A DNA stretch of 64,000 bases, taken from contig NZ_SRSH01000012.1 of the NCBI RefSeq assembly GCF_006175985.1, positions 1 through 64,000 of the forward strand, in the 5' to 3' direction. Positions 8,157-16,815 of the stretch are shown in pieces. Each line of letters starts with the position of its first letter. Position 1 is the stretch's first letter. The stretch is from Methylotetracoccus oryzae (GTDB lineage: Bacteria; Pseudomonadota; Gammaproteobacteria; Methylococcales; Methylococcaceae). The translations under genes and the position numbers were made by a program. Under the pieces are notes generated by a model that was not told the origin of the DNA, ran no database searches, and worked only from the letters and a program-made list of their open reading frames with translations.

Positions 8157-8162
8157 TATAAT
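8157..8162 (+). promoter_or_regulatory. Consensus -10 box upstream of the NarL-type regulator
   Basis: A perfect TATAAT lies about 70 bp before the ATG at 8234, inside GGTATAATGCGG. I see no good -35 at 17 bp. If used, it would give the regulator its own transcript of about 65-nt leader, separate from the kinase gene. Confidence 0.35.
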
Positions 8163-8233
8163 GCGGGGACGTCGCGCATACGCGCCGCCGAACGACGGGC
8201 CGTTTATAGTCAAGCACGAGATACACTATAGAA

Positions 8234-8902
8234 ATGAGCAAGATCCGCATCCTACTCGCTGATGATCATCGTCTGGTTCGCGCTGGCCTCAAGGCCCTCA
8301 TCGAGGAGTTCGGTGACTATGAGGTCGTGGCCGAGGCAGACGATGGTCGCTCTGCCCTGCAGCTTGCGATACAGCATGCGCCAGAGGTTGCGGTGCTTGA
8401 TTTGACGATGCCGGGCATGAACGGTTTGGATGCGACGGCGCATATCGTACGCGAGTGTCCCAAGACTCGCGTGATCATACTTTCCATGCATGCCACCGAG
8501 CATTACGTGCTGGAGGCGCTCGGAGCTGGCGCCACCGGGTATGTGCTAAAGGATTGTGCCGTTGACGAACTCGGCGAGGCGCTTCGGCAACTCGCTCGCG
8601 GTGGCTCCTACCTCAGTCCGATGATCTCGCAGCATGTCGTCGGCGGCCTGACCCGAATGGCCCGCGGTCAGCAGTCCGCGGAGGAGGGCGATGCGGTTGC
8701 GCCGAGACTCACCCTCCGCCAGCGCGAGATTCTCCAACTGATCGCCGAGGGTCATTCCACTCGCGAGATCGCCGTGCGCTTAGCCATCAGCCACAAGACG
8801 GTCGAGACGCATCGAGCGCATCTGATGCGGCGCCTGGAGATCTTCGATACCGCATCACTGACCCGCTATGCGATTCGCATTGGGTTGATCACACCGGGCT
8901 GA
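8234..8902 (+). CDS. NarL/FixJ-family response regulator
   Basis: A 222-residue regulator with a receiver domain (residues 1-120) and LuxR-type helix-turn-helix (about 158-215). In the receiver, the acidic pair is in LLADDHRL, acceptor Asp56 is in VAVLDLTMPGMNG, and Lys lies in YVLKDCA. The HTH reads LTLRQREILQLIAEGHSTRE then ISHKTVETHRAHLMRRL. It should bind DNA as a dimer when phosphorylated. The adjacent HisKA_3 kinase (6635-8107) is the natural partner, since that kinase type pairs with NarL-class regulators. Its targets are unknown; the stressosome operon 490 bp downstream is a candidate. Confidence 0.9.
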   Translation: MSKIRILLADDHRLVRAGLKALIEEFGDYEVVAEADDGRSALQLAIQHAPEVAVLDLTMPGMNGLDATAHIVRECPKTRVIILSMHATEHYVLEALGAGATGYVLKDCAVDELGEALRQLARGGSYLSPMISQHVVGGLTRMARGQQSAEEGDAVAPRLTLRQREILQLIAEGHSTREIAVRLAISHKTVETHRAHLMRRLEIFDTASLTRYAIRIGLITPG

Positions 8903-9388
8903 AACCCGCTATCGTTTGTCTGTCGCGGAGATCTCCACCCCGCCGTCCGCCCTTTGTTACGAGGCGCGATCCTCCTCGCATCCTGTCCTGTAATCGGTTC
9001 CGCGACGTCCAGGAAAACACGCAGGAAAAGAGCCATCCTGGCGTCTTTTACGTGCGCGCTTGGCCATTGCCTACAGCAGATCGGACTAGAGTTAGCCCCC
9101 AGGACGAGGTTTGCCCCCGCGAGAATGAGCCGTTATCCGCGAGGCTTAGTATTTACCCTGATATTTGATTAGGGTATCCCCTTGTCTCCGGTTGTGGTGA
9201 TTGCCGCGCGCCAATGCAGTCGCTCCTGATGCCCGTATTGGGCATCCTCCGATTGAAAATGCGAAGTGCGAAACTTAGTATGAAAGCGAGTCGCCAATCC
9301 GTTTCTGGTACAGGCTGTTTCGTCTAAGGAATCCGGGTATACGCGGCACTGTTTGAGGTTGCTTGGTGCTGCTCGTTTCGGGGACTCC
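8903..9388. other. Intergenic region before the stressosome operon
   Basis: About 485 bp without a convincing gene. Short frames here have no start signal or protein character. It separates the two-component pair from the rsbR-like gene and presumably holds the operon promoter. I could not identify boxes with confidence. Confidence 0.4.
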
Positions 9389-10261
9389 ATGGATCATGTC
9401 AACAACTTCCTTTGCGACGTCCTGGTAGGTCGACGGGAGCGCATTCTGACGCTCTGGCGGCAACGCCTGAATGAACGACTCGACGGCGGTCACGGCCGCG
9501 ATGCCATCCCTGAGGACGAACTCAAGGGGGAACTGGTCGGTCTCCTTGATTCGCTCGTCGAAATCATCGCGGCCGGCGAAAGCAATGTCGAGTCTAACGC
9601 CGCCCACCCGTTCGCCGCGCGGTTACGCGAGGCAAGCCGCACCCGCGCCGTGCGTGGCTTCGCTCCCTCCGGAACGGTGCAACTGCTGTTGGATGGCAAG
9701 GAGGCGCTGGTCGCTGTGATCCAGGAGCAGGGGAGCGGACAGGCCGCACTCGCGGCCGAGGCGTCCCTGATGGTCGGTCGATTGCTCGACCGCGGAACGA
9801 TCATCCTCGTGGACAGCTTCGTCGATGCACGCGAGGCGACGATCGCCAGTCAGTCTTCAGCGATACGGGAGCTGTCGACGCCCGTAATCAGCCTGTGGGA
9901 CTCGATTCTGCTGTTGCCTCTCGTCGGCGTGATCGATTCGGTGAGGGCACTGCAGATTTCGGAGAGTTTGCTTCTCGCCATCGGCCGCAGCGCGGCACGC
10001 GTAACACTGATCGACATCACGGGCGTCCCGGTCATGGACACCAGCGTGGCAAGACACATGCTCAAGACCGTCGCGGGCGCCCGGCTGCTGGGAACGAGCG
10101 TCATTCTGACCGGGATTGGACCGCACATGGCGCAGACCATCGTCAAGCTGGGAATCGATCTCAGCGGGGTACCGACAGTCGGCTCACTGCGGCTCGGGGT
10201 GGCTCTGGCCTTCAATCTTATCGGTCACGAGGTCGTCCCGCGACGGCGGAACGGTCCATGA
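9389..10261 (+). CDS. rsbR: RsbR-like stressosome scaffold/sensor
   Basis: The 290-residue protein has an N-terminal helical (globin-like RsbR) domain from MDHVNNFLCDVLVGRRERIL to about residue 155. A STAS domain follows, starting at TPVISLWDSILLLPLVG. It carries the conserved DITGVPVMDT loop, whose threonines are kinase sites in Bacillus RsbR, and continues LLGTSVILTGIGPHMAQTIV. RsbR and RsbS co-assemble into the stressosome, which holds RsbT until stress. I chose the ATG at 9389 because the typical RsbR N-terminus begins there; a longer frame upstream is not homologous-looking. The stop overlaps the next start (ATGA at 10258). Confidence 0.88.
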   Translation: MDHVNNFLCDVLVGRRERILTLWRQRLNERLDGGHGRDAIPEDELKGELVGLLDSLVEIIAAGESNVESNAAHPFAARLREASRTRAVRGFAPSGTVQLLLDGKEALVAVIQEQGSGQAALAAEASLMVGRLLDRGTIILVDSFVDAREATIASQSSAIRELSTPVISLWDSILLLPLVGVIDSVRALQISESLLLAIGRSAARVTLIDITGVPVMDTSVARHMLKTVAGARLLGTSVILTGIGPHMAQTIVKLGIDLSGVPTVGSLRLGVALAFNLIGHEVVPRRRNGP

Positions 10262-10662
10262 AGGTTCCGATCCTTCGCCTCAACCGCGATGTGCTGATCG
10301 TACCGATTCATGCCGACGTGACCGACGAGGATGTATTGATGTTTCAGACTGACCTGACCGAGGGGCTGGCCCGGAACGAGGCGCGTGGTGTCGTCATCGA
10401 TGTTTCGGCGCTCGACGTTGTCGACTCCTTCATGGCCCGGGTTCTCAATGATACAGCGCGGATGTTGGGACTGATGGGGGCCCGCGTGGTGATTTGCGGC
10501 GTCCAGCCGCCGGTGGCGCTAACCCTGGTGGAGATGGGGCGGAACCTGTCCACCATCGCGACAGCCTTCAATCTGGAACTGGCCTTGGAGCGGTTGACCG
10601 GGTTGATGGCTCAGGACGAGTCGCTGGCTGCGCAGGGTCGCGAACGTGACGCGGCGCATTAG
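10258..10662 (+). CDS. rsbS: RsbS-like stressosome core protein
   Basis: A 134-residue single STAS-domain protein beginning MKVPILRLNRDVLIVPIHAD. The strand-helix with the phosphorylation site reads VVIDVSALDVVDSFMARVL; Ser57 in VDSF matches the serine of Bacillus RsbS that RsbT phosphorylates. RsbS forms the stressosome core with RsbR and captures RsbT. The gene overlaps rsbR by 4 bp and the next gene by 17 bp, so translation is probably coupled. A C-terminal extension of about 15 residues is rich in charged residues. Confidence 0.88.
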   Translation: MKVPILRLNRDVLIVPIHADVTDEDVLMFQTDLTEGLARNEARGVVIDVSALDVVDSFMARVLNDTARMLGLMGARVVICGVQPPVALTLVEMGRNLSTIATAFNLELALERLTGLMAQDESLAAQGRERDAAH

Positions 10663-11056
10663 CGTCCAGACCCAGGCAGATGTCATCAGGGCCCGGCTGG
10701 CGGCCCGCGATCTGGCCATTCAGCTCGGGCTTGGACCCATGGATCAGACCCGCATCGCCACGGCCGTGTCGGAGCTGGGGCGCAACGCGCTGCAGTATGG
10801 TGGAGGGGGCGCATGCATCATTCGCGATGAATCCGATGAGCGAGCTGTCCGTATCGAGATCGAGGTCGTGGACGAGGGGCCCGGCATCGCCGACATTGAA
10901 AAAGCCATGCGGGATGGCTATTCCAGCAATGGCGGGCTCAGTGAGGGATTGCCCGGCAGCAAGCGCCTCGCGGACGCGTTCGATCTGGAATCGCGAACGG
11001 GCGAAGGTACCTGCGTTCGCATCGGTTTCGTCAGGCGGCGCTGGTCGCTGCGATGA
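10646..11056 (+). CDS. rsbT: RsbT-like switch kinase
   Basis: A 136-residue GHKL kinase starting at a GTG inside the end of rsbS. The ATP-binding N box is ELGRNALQYGGGG and the G box is VDEGPGIADIEKAMRDGYSS, as in Bacillus RsbT. RsbT phosphorylates RsbS and RsbR, is released from the stressosome and then activates a downstream partner, in Bacillus the RsbU phosphatase. No RsbU is present here; the gene is followed by a second kinase, a phosphatase and a GGDEF-EAL protein. It overlaps its successor by 4 bp (ATGA). Confidence 0.87.
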   Translation: MTRRISVQTQADVIRARLAARDLAIQLGLGPMDQTRIATAVSELGRNALQYGGGGACIIRDESDERAVRIEIEVVDEGPGIADIEKAMRDGYSSNGGLSEGLPGSKRLADAFDLESRTGEGTCVRIGFVRRRWSLR

Positions 11057-11499
11057 CGTCGCCCAGAAGCTTCTCCTTGGCGGTTCGAACGGAATCCGAC
11101 GTGGGCGCCGCGATCGGTGTCGCGAGGCGGTTCGGCACCGCCCTCGGCTTCTCTGATGTCGCCGTCAACTGCATTGCGACAGTGGCGGCGGAACTTGCGA
11201 ACAACCTCTGGATGCATGCCGATAACGGCGGGCGGATTCGAATCGCTTGGGTCGATGTACCGCACTCGGGCATTGAGATCTCAGCTATCGATGATGGGCC
11301 GGGCATTGGGGACATCGAGCTGGCGATGACCGAAGGCTACAGCACCACCGGAACCCTGGGCTGCGGACTGTCGGGCGTGCGCCGACTCATAGACACGTTC
11401 GACATCGTTTCCCGAAAGGGGGGCAGTACATTCATCGTCGCGCGGAAATGGCTCACGGGGGGATACAGATGCCGCACGCATTCCGAACCTTGGCGCTGA
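11053..11499 (+). CDS. Second RsbT/RsbW-like serine kinase
   Basis: A 148-residue GHKL ATPase with N box ELANNLWMHADNGG and G box IDDGPGIGDIELAMTEGYST, followed by GTLGCGLSGVRRLIDTF. It is close in size and motifs to the preceding RsbT but clearly a different sequence. Tandem kinases of this kind occur in proteobacterial stressosome operons, where the second is thought to act on the same STAS proteins or on an output. Here the output could be the GGDEF-EAL protein. The start overlaps the rsbT stop and the end overlaps the phosphatase gene by about 31 bp. Confidence 0.8.
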   Translation: MTSPRSFSLAVRTESDVGAAIGVARRFGTALGFSDVAVNCIATVAAELANNLWMHADNGGRIRIAWVDVPHSGIEISAIDDGPGIGDIELAMTEGYSTTGTLGCGLSGVRRLIDTFDIVSRKGGSTFIVARKWLTGGYRCRTHSEPWR

Positions 11500-12059
11500 A
11501 GGCTGGCGAGCCCTGCGGCGATCGCTGCGCCATCTGGCTGAGACCCAGCGGAATCCTGCTGGCGATCATCGATGGCCTCGGACATGGCCCGGAAGCTGCC
11601 CGGGCGGCGGCCGTGGCCGAACGCACAATTGCCGGCCACTTGGATTTCGCCTTGCGCGGCCTGTTCCAGGAGCTTGATCGCAACCTGCAGCCGTTGCGGG
11701 GAGCGGCGCTGGGTGTGGCACGAATCGCCGACGGCGTGCTGACCTACTGCGGCGTCGGCAATCCGCGCGCCTGGTTGTTGCGGGATGGGCGCACGATCCA
11801 TCTGCCCGCTGACTATGGGGTCGTTGGGGCGGGGTTGCCGGCGGAGCTCTCGGTACACGCCATCGGCCTGGAGGACCGCGACTGGATCATTCTCGCCAGC
11901 GATGGTGTCAGCGAAAGGGTGCAGATCGAAACGATCCTCCCGGAATGGGGGCGCAACCCTGAAAAGTTCTGTGATTACATCCTGCATTACTGGCGTGATC
12001 CCCGAGACGATGCCGCGGTTCTGGTCTACCGATTCGACGCCGGGGAGGCGGGCGCTTGA
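11469..12059 (+). CDS. RsbX/SpoIIE-type PP2C phosphatase
   Basis: A 196-residue protein beginning MPHAFRTLALKAGEPCGDRC. The metal-binding aspartates of PP2C/SpoIIE phosphatases are in place: Asp in GDRCAIW, IDGLGHG, LASDGVSE and the final DDAAVLVYRF. In stressosome operons RsbX removes phosphate from RsbR/RsbS and resets the complex. The ATG at 11469 follows a GGGGGG stretch and gives the typical N-terminus; an earlier ATG at 11448 would add seven residues. It ends in an overlap with the TTG start of the GGDEF-EAL gene. Confidence 0.83.
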   Translation: MPHAFRTLALKAGEPCGDRCAIWLRPSGILLAIIDGLGHGPEAARAAAVAERTIAGHLDFALRGLFQELDRNLQPLRGAALGVARIADGVLTYCGVGNPRAWLLRDGRTIHLPADYGVVGAGLPAELSVHAIGLEDRDWIILASDGVSERVQIETILPEWGRNPEKFCDYILHYWRDPRDDAAVLVYRFDAGEAGA

Positions 12060-14515
12060 GTTTCGATGAAGACCTCCGGGGCACGCTTACGCACGGTCCA
12101 TGGTCACCAACGGATGGCGAATGCGGGTCCCAACGCCTGATGCTTTCCTGCCATGCTCCCCAAGGCGAGTTCCTGAGCGTGTCGGCTACCGGGGCCGCCT
12201 TTACGGGCTATCCTGTCGATGATCTGCTCCAGCGTAATCTGCTCGACCTGGCGCATCCGTCGGATCGGGATCGGCTGCAACAGGCGCTGGCCAAGCTCGC
12301 CGATGATACAGAGAGCGCATGCGAATACCGCTTGCGGCGCCAGGACGGAACGGTGTCTCTGGTCGGGTTTCATGGCGTGCGCGGTGCGGGTGATTCCCCC
12401 GTGATTGCCTGTGTCACCTACGATAACGCTCAGACCCAACAGCTGCGCGAGCATCTCCTGGACTCCGGTATCGTGCTGGATCAATTGCAGGTTCTGGCGG
12501 ATATCGGCACGTGGCAACTGGATTTCAGGCGCGGCGAAATGGTCTGGTCAGAGCATATGTACCGGATGACCGATACCCCGATCGGTATGCCGGTGTCGAT
12601 GAGCTATCTGGTCAGTCTGATTCGACCGGATCACCGCGAGGCCTTTCGCAGTGGCTGGCAATCGGCGCTGTCCGGGGCTGCATTCGAGGATGAATTTCCC
12701 CTGAGAAGCGGGTCAAGTGAGGTCTGGCTACAGTTCAAGGTGGATGTCAGCTTCGATGTGCATCTCAAGCCCCGAATGGCCTTCGGCATTGCCTGGAACA
12801 TTACCGGCCGCAGGACCAACGAGCGTGCGTTGCGCATCGCCGACAGCCTCTTCGACGCGCTAGATGGCGTTGCGATTACCGATCCCGATCTCAGGATACT
12901 TCGAGTCAATGAGGCCTTTACTCGAATCACCGGTTACGCGTCGCACGAGATCATCGGCTGCCGCCCGGACGTCCTGGACTTCGTGGCGGCCTCAGATCCG
13001 TCGGTCAGGATACTGGACGAGATCCCGCAGCGTCTTCGGGACAATCCATCCTGGCACGGGGAGTGGTTCAGTCGCCATAAATGCGGGCACCGTTACCCGG
13101 CGTGGATAACGGTCACCAAGGTGACGGATCCGTCGGGGCGACTCAGCAACTACGTCTTCTGCCTCTCCGACGCCAGCGATTACCGGGCGGCGGAGACGCG
13201 AATCCATCAGCTCGCCTTCTTCGACGAATTGACCGGTCTGCCCAATCGGCGTCACATGACCGACCGCTTGAAGGAAGCCGTTACCCGGTGTGTACGGCTG
13301 GGTACGGTGGGGGCGATGTTGTTCATCGATATCGACAACTTCAAGGCGCTGAATGACACAAAAGGGCGTTCCACCGGCGATCGCGTTCTGGCGCTGGTTG
13401 CCCAGCGTTTCAGGGAATGTCTGCGCGAGAGCGACACGATTGCCCGGATCGGCGGCGACGAGTTCATCGTGATCCTGCAAGATCTCGAGGGCGTTCCTGG
13501 CGCCGCGGCGGACCGCGCCGAAGCGGTCGCACAGAAACTCCTGACTGCGATCTCCGAACCCCTGCCCCTGGACAGTGAGCGGCACTATCTGTCAGCGAGT
13601 ATCGGTATCTCGCTGTTTCACGCGGAGCAGGCTGACCATGAGGTCGTTCTGAAGGAAGCCGACACGGCGATGTATGAGGCCAAACGGGCGGGGCGCAACC
13701 GCTATCGGTTCTTCCTGCCTGCGATGCAGCAGGCACTCAAGGCGCGCCTGCAAGTCGAGACTGGGCTCCGCTGGGCGATGTCCGCTGGAGAACTGGAGTT
13801 GTACTATCAGCCCAAGGTCGATGACCGACGGCAGGTCATCGCTGCCGAGGCGTTGATTCGTTGGCGTCACCCCGAGCGCGGTCTGGTTGCTCCAGGCGAA
13901 TTCATTCCGATCGCCGAGGAAAGCGACATGATTTGCGAACTCGGGGCTTGGGTTCTGGAGTCGGCGTGTCGGCAGATGGTGGCTTGGACCGGCGATGAAA
14001 AAGCCGGAAAACTGGGGATGGCCGTCAATGTCAGCGCGCGGCAGTTCTATGCGCGCGATTTCGTCAAATCGGTCGCGGACACCCTCGATCGGCACGGCGT
14101 CGACGCCCAACGGCTGGAACTCGAGCTGACGGAGACCTTGGTCATGAGGGATTCGGCCGAGGCCGTGGGGCGGATGCACCAACTCAAGCGCCTCGGCATC
14201 AGGTTGGCGATGGATGATTTCGGTTCCGGCTATTCGTCCCTGAACTATCTGAAGCGACTGCCGTTCGATGAAGTAAAGATCGACCGCGGTTTCGTGCAGG
14301 GGATCGAAGCGCAGAGTTGCGACGCCGTCATCGTTTCGAACGTCATTCAGCTGTGCTCGATGCTTGGCATGAGCGTCATTGCCGAAGGGGTCGAGACCGA
14401 TGCGCAGTACCGGCTCCTCACTGATCTCGGTTGCCGCCGCTTTCAGGGATACCTTTTCGGACGGCCTGCCCCTGCCCAGGTGATTGAGGCCCGGTTGTCG
14501 CAGCCCTTCGTTTAG
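12056..14515 (+). CDS. PAS-PAS-PAS-GGDEF-EAL protein, stressosome output
   Basis: An 819-residue protein with a TTG start overlapping the phosphatase stop (TTGA). Three PAS-like domains occupy about 25-130, 145-260 and 270-390. Next is a GGDEF domain (about 395-560) with an intact GGDEF at 466-470 and an RESD inhibitory site five residues before it. Last comes an EAL domain (about 575-815) with EAL at 598-600, VNVSARQF, ELTET, MDDFGSGYSS, KIDRGFV and AEGVET. Both c-di-GMP synthesis and breakdown look possible. There are no membrane segments. Its coupling to the Rsb genes suggests stress-controlled c-di-GMP turnover, with RsbT or the second kinase acting on a PAS domain. That link is inference. 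Confidence 0.9.
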   Translation: MSFDEDLRGTLTHGPWSPTDGECGSQRLMLSCHAPQGEFLSVSATGAAFTGYPVDDLLQRNLLDLAHPSDRDRLQQALAKLADDTESACEYRLRRQDGTVSLVGFHGVRGAGDSPVIACVTYDNAQTQQLREHLLDSGIVLDQLQVLADIGTWQLDFRRGEMVWSEHMYRMTDTPIGMPVSMSYLVSLIRPDHREAFRSGWQSALSGAAFEDEFPLRSGSSEVWLQFKVDVSFDVHLKPRMAFGIAWNITGRRTNERALRIADSLFDALDGVAITDPDLRILRVNEAFTRITGYASHEIIGCRPDVLDFVAASDPSVRILDEIPQRLRDNPSWHGEWFSRHKCGHRYPAWITVTKVTDPSGRLSNYVFCLSDASDYRAAETRIHQLAFFDELTGLPNRRHMTDRLKEAVTRCVRLGTVGAMLFIDIDNFKALNDTKGRSTGDRVLALVAQRFRECLRESDTIARIGGDEFIVILQDLEGVPGAAADRAEAVAQKLLTAISEPLPLDSERHYLSASIGISLFHAEQADHEVVLKEADTAMYEAKRAGRNRYRFFLPAMQQALKARLQVETGLRWAMSAGELELYYQPKVDDRRQVIAAEALIRWRHPERGLVAPGEFIPIAEESDMICELGAWVLESACRQMVAWTGDEKAGKLGMAVNVSARQFYARDFVKSVADTLDRHGVDAQRLELELTETLVMRDSAEAVGRMHQLKRLGIRLAMDDFGSGYSSLNYLKRLPFDEVKIDRGFVQGIEAQSCDAVIVSNVIQLCSMLGMSVIAEGVETDAQYRLLTDLGCRRFQGYLFGRPAPAQVIEARLSQPFV

Positions 14516-14562
14516 CCTTTCCGGCGTGGGTGGACGTGAGGGCCTTCGAGCAGACCTGCCGG

Positions 14563-16668
14563 TCAGATATCCAGTCGCCGTGACACGATCTCGAACAGGC
14601 GAGCGAGGCTGCAGGGCTTGATGATGTAGTCGTCCGCTCCAGCCTGTCGGCAACGCTCTTCGTCGCCGGGCATGGCCAGCGCCGTCAGGGCGATGATCGG
14701 CCGCCTCGATGAGGTCTGGGCTTCTTCCCGACGAATCCGGCGAATGGCCTCCAGCCCGTCCATCGTCGGCATCTGGATGTCCATCAGGATCAGCTGAGGA
14801 TGGGCGGTTCGGTTCAACTCCACGGCTTCCTGGCCGTTCACGGCACTCACGACGCGGAAGCCGCGTGCGCCCAGGTAGTCCTCTAGGAGACCGCGCAGGA
14901 TGTCGTTGTCCTCGGCGATCAGGAGGCTCTGCGGACGGGTGACGCCGAGTTGTGGCGTGGGTGGTGTAGGGGCGTGGTTTGAAGCGTCCGACAGACGGGT
15001 CAGCGGTAGCGTTACTTCAAAGCGGCTGCCCTCTCCGACGCGGCTCTGTACCGACACACTGCCGCCATGCAACTCGACGAGCTTGGCGACCAGGGAAAGA
15101 CCCAGGCCGGTTCCGCCGTATTGACGCGAGAGACGGGCGTCAACTTGAGTAAAGGGCGCGAAGAGTCGGTCGAAATGTTCGGGTGCGATGCCGATGCCCG
15201 TATCCCACACGACCACGCGCAGCGCCTCATCTGCAGCACACGAGCGGACTTCAAGGCCAACGGAGCCCTGCTTGGGAGTGAACTTCACGGCATTCGACAA
15301 CAGGTTGACGAGCACCTGCTTGACGCGTCGTGCATCGGCCAGGAAAACCAGATCAGGTGTGTCGATCGCCTGACGGATCTGGATTTCTTTGCGCTTGGCC
15401 TCAGTCAGGACCATGGCGATGCTGCTGGAGCATAGATCCTGCAAACAGCACCAGTCCGCCTGCAGTTCCACCTGGCCAGCCGCGACCTTGGCAAGGTCGA
15501 GGATGTCGTTGATCAGATCGTGAAGATGGTGGCCGCTTTCCTCGATGGTGGCGAGATAGCGGAGCTGGGTGTCGTTCAGAGCCGGCGCGGCTTCGGCCGA
15601 GAGCACTTCGGTGAGACCGAGTATCGCCGTAAGGGGCGTGCGCAGTTCGTGGCTCATCGAGGCCAGGAACTCGTCCTTCAGCCGAGAGGCCTTCTGCAAC
15701 TCGATATTGGTTACGCGCAGTTCGTCCCGGCTGAGCTCCAGTTCCTTTTCGGCCTGCCGCCGCCGCTGGTCGACCTGTCGGGCCACCATGATGCTTCCGT
15801 AGCTGGACAGTAGCGGTTCCAGGAATTCGATCAGCCTTTCGTCGTAACCGCCGGGACGGTTAGCGACGCCGACCATGCCGACGAGTTGGCCGCCGCTGTA
15901 GATCGGCAGTCCCATGAAGCACCGCAAACCGGGGTGGCCTGGCGGAAGCCCGCCGCGTCTCGGGTCGCTGGCAGGGTCGTTGGCGATGATGGGTTGCCCG
16001 GTGACCAGGACATGCCCGAACAACGAGTCCAGCTTACGCAGCGCCAGGCCTCGTGCGGCATGTTGGCGATACAGATCTCGGCTCTCGTCGTTCCAGGCAA
16101 CGTTGGACAGGGCCTGCGTGTGCAGGTAGGGCTGATCGTGCTCATCCCGCAGCACTTCGCCAACGAAGCCCAATTCGCTTTCGGAAAAGCGCAGCGCTGC
16201 GGAGAGCAACTGGGGAAACACCTCGTGGCGCTGGTCTCCGACCATGAACCTCGACTGGATGTCACGGATCGCCATCAACAAGGCGTTCTTGCGGGAAAGA
16301 TCGGCCTCGGCGCGTTTTCGCTCGGTGATGTCGCGGCAGGCGCAGACCAGTTCGCCCGTGGGAATGATCGTCAGATTGAGTTCGACATCCCGGTAGCGTC
16401 CGTCTTTGAGCCGTCCCTTGACCTCGCCGGTCCAATGCTGGAGCTCGGCGAGCACAGGGAAGATTTCGCGTTCGATGCGCGTGGTCTCATCCGAGTCGTA
16501 GAGTTGCCGCCAGCTCTGCCCGATCAGTTCGTCGACTTCGAAGCCATACATGTGCGCATGGGCGGGGTTCATGTAGATGTAGGTCTCGCCGTTCAGAATG
16601 GCCATGCCCTCCATCGAGCTGTCCATCGCGTGAGCCTGCCGTTTGATTTCGCGTGCGTTCTCAGTCAT
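14563..16668 (-). CDS. PAS-GAF hybrid sensor histidine kinase
   Basis: A 701-residue cytoplasmic hybrid kinase. Order of domains: PAS (about 10-120, with ITERKRAE linker), GAF (about 140-300, LGFVGEVL through GVANRPGG), coiled linker, HisKA with phospho-acceptor His340 in ASMSHELRTPLTAILG, HATPase (NLLSNAVKFTP, WDTGIGIAPEHF, GTGLGLSLVAKLVELHGG) and a C-terminal receiver with Asp630 in ILMDIQMPTMDGL and Lys in YIIKPCS. The receiver would pass phosphate to a phosphotransfer protein not seen here. It converges on the stressosome operon, with 47 bp between the stops. The AAA gene upstream is in the same direction. Confidence 0.88.
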   Translation of the reverse strand: MTENAREIKRQAHAMDSSMEGMAILNGETYIYMNPAHAHMYGFEVDELIGQSWRQLYDSDETTRIEREIFPVLAELQHWTGEVKGRLKDGRYRDVELNLTIIPTGELVCACRDITERKRAEADLSRKNALLMAIRDIQSRFMVGDQRHEVFPQLLSAALRFSESELGFVGEVLRDEHDQPYLHTQALSNVAWNDESRDLYRQHAARGLALRKLDSLFGHVLVTGQPIIANDPASDPRRGGLPPGHPGLRCFMGLPIYSGGQLVGMVGVANRPGGYDERLIEFLEPLLSSYGSIMVARQVDQRRRQAEKELELSRDELRVTNIELQKASRLKDEFLASMSHELRTPLTAILGLTEVLSAEAAPALNDTQLRYLATIEESGHHLHDLINDILDLAKVAAGQVELQADWCCLQDLCSSSIAMVLTEAKRKEIQIRQAIDTPDLVFLADARRVKQVLVNLLSNAVKFTPKQGSVGLEVRSCAADEALRVVVWDTGIGIAPEHFDRLFAPFTQVDARLSRQYGGTGLGLSLVAKLVELHGGSVSVQSRVGEGSRFEVTLPLTRLSDASNHAPTPPTPQLGVTRPQSLLIAEDNDILRGLLEDYLGARGFRVVSAVNGQEAVELNRTAHPQLILMDIQMPTMDGLEAIRRIRREEAQTSSRRPIIALTALAMPGDEERCRQAGADDYIIKPCSLARLFEIVSRRLDI

Positions 16669-16815
16669 CCGCGCATCGCAGTCGTGTCAGTCAGTGCCGG
16701 TCCAATCAGTAATCCGGCGGGCGCCGGCCGCTCGGAGCCCACCGGTGTTGGCGAGGGGCAGGGGCGGTACGTGTTCCGTTTCGGTACACGTGCCCTCCGG
16801 TCTGCCGTGTCTTCG

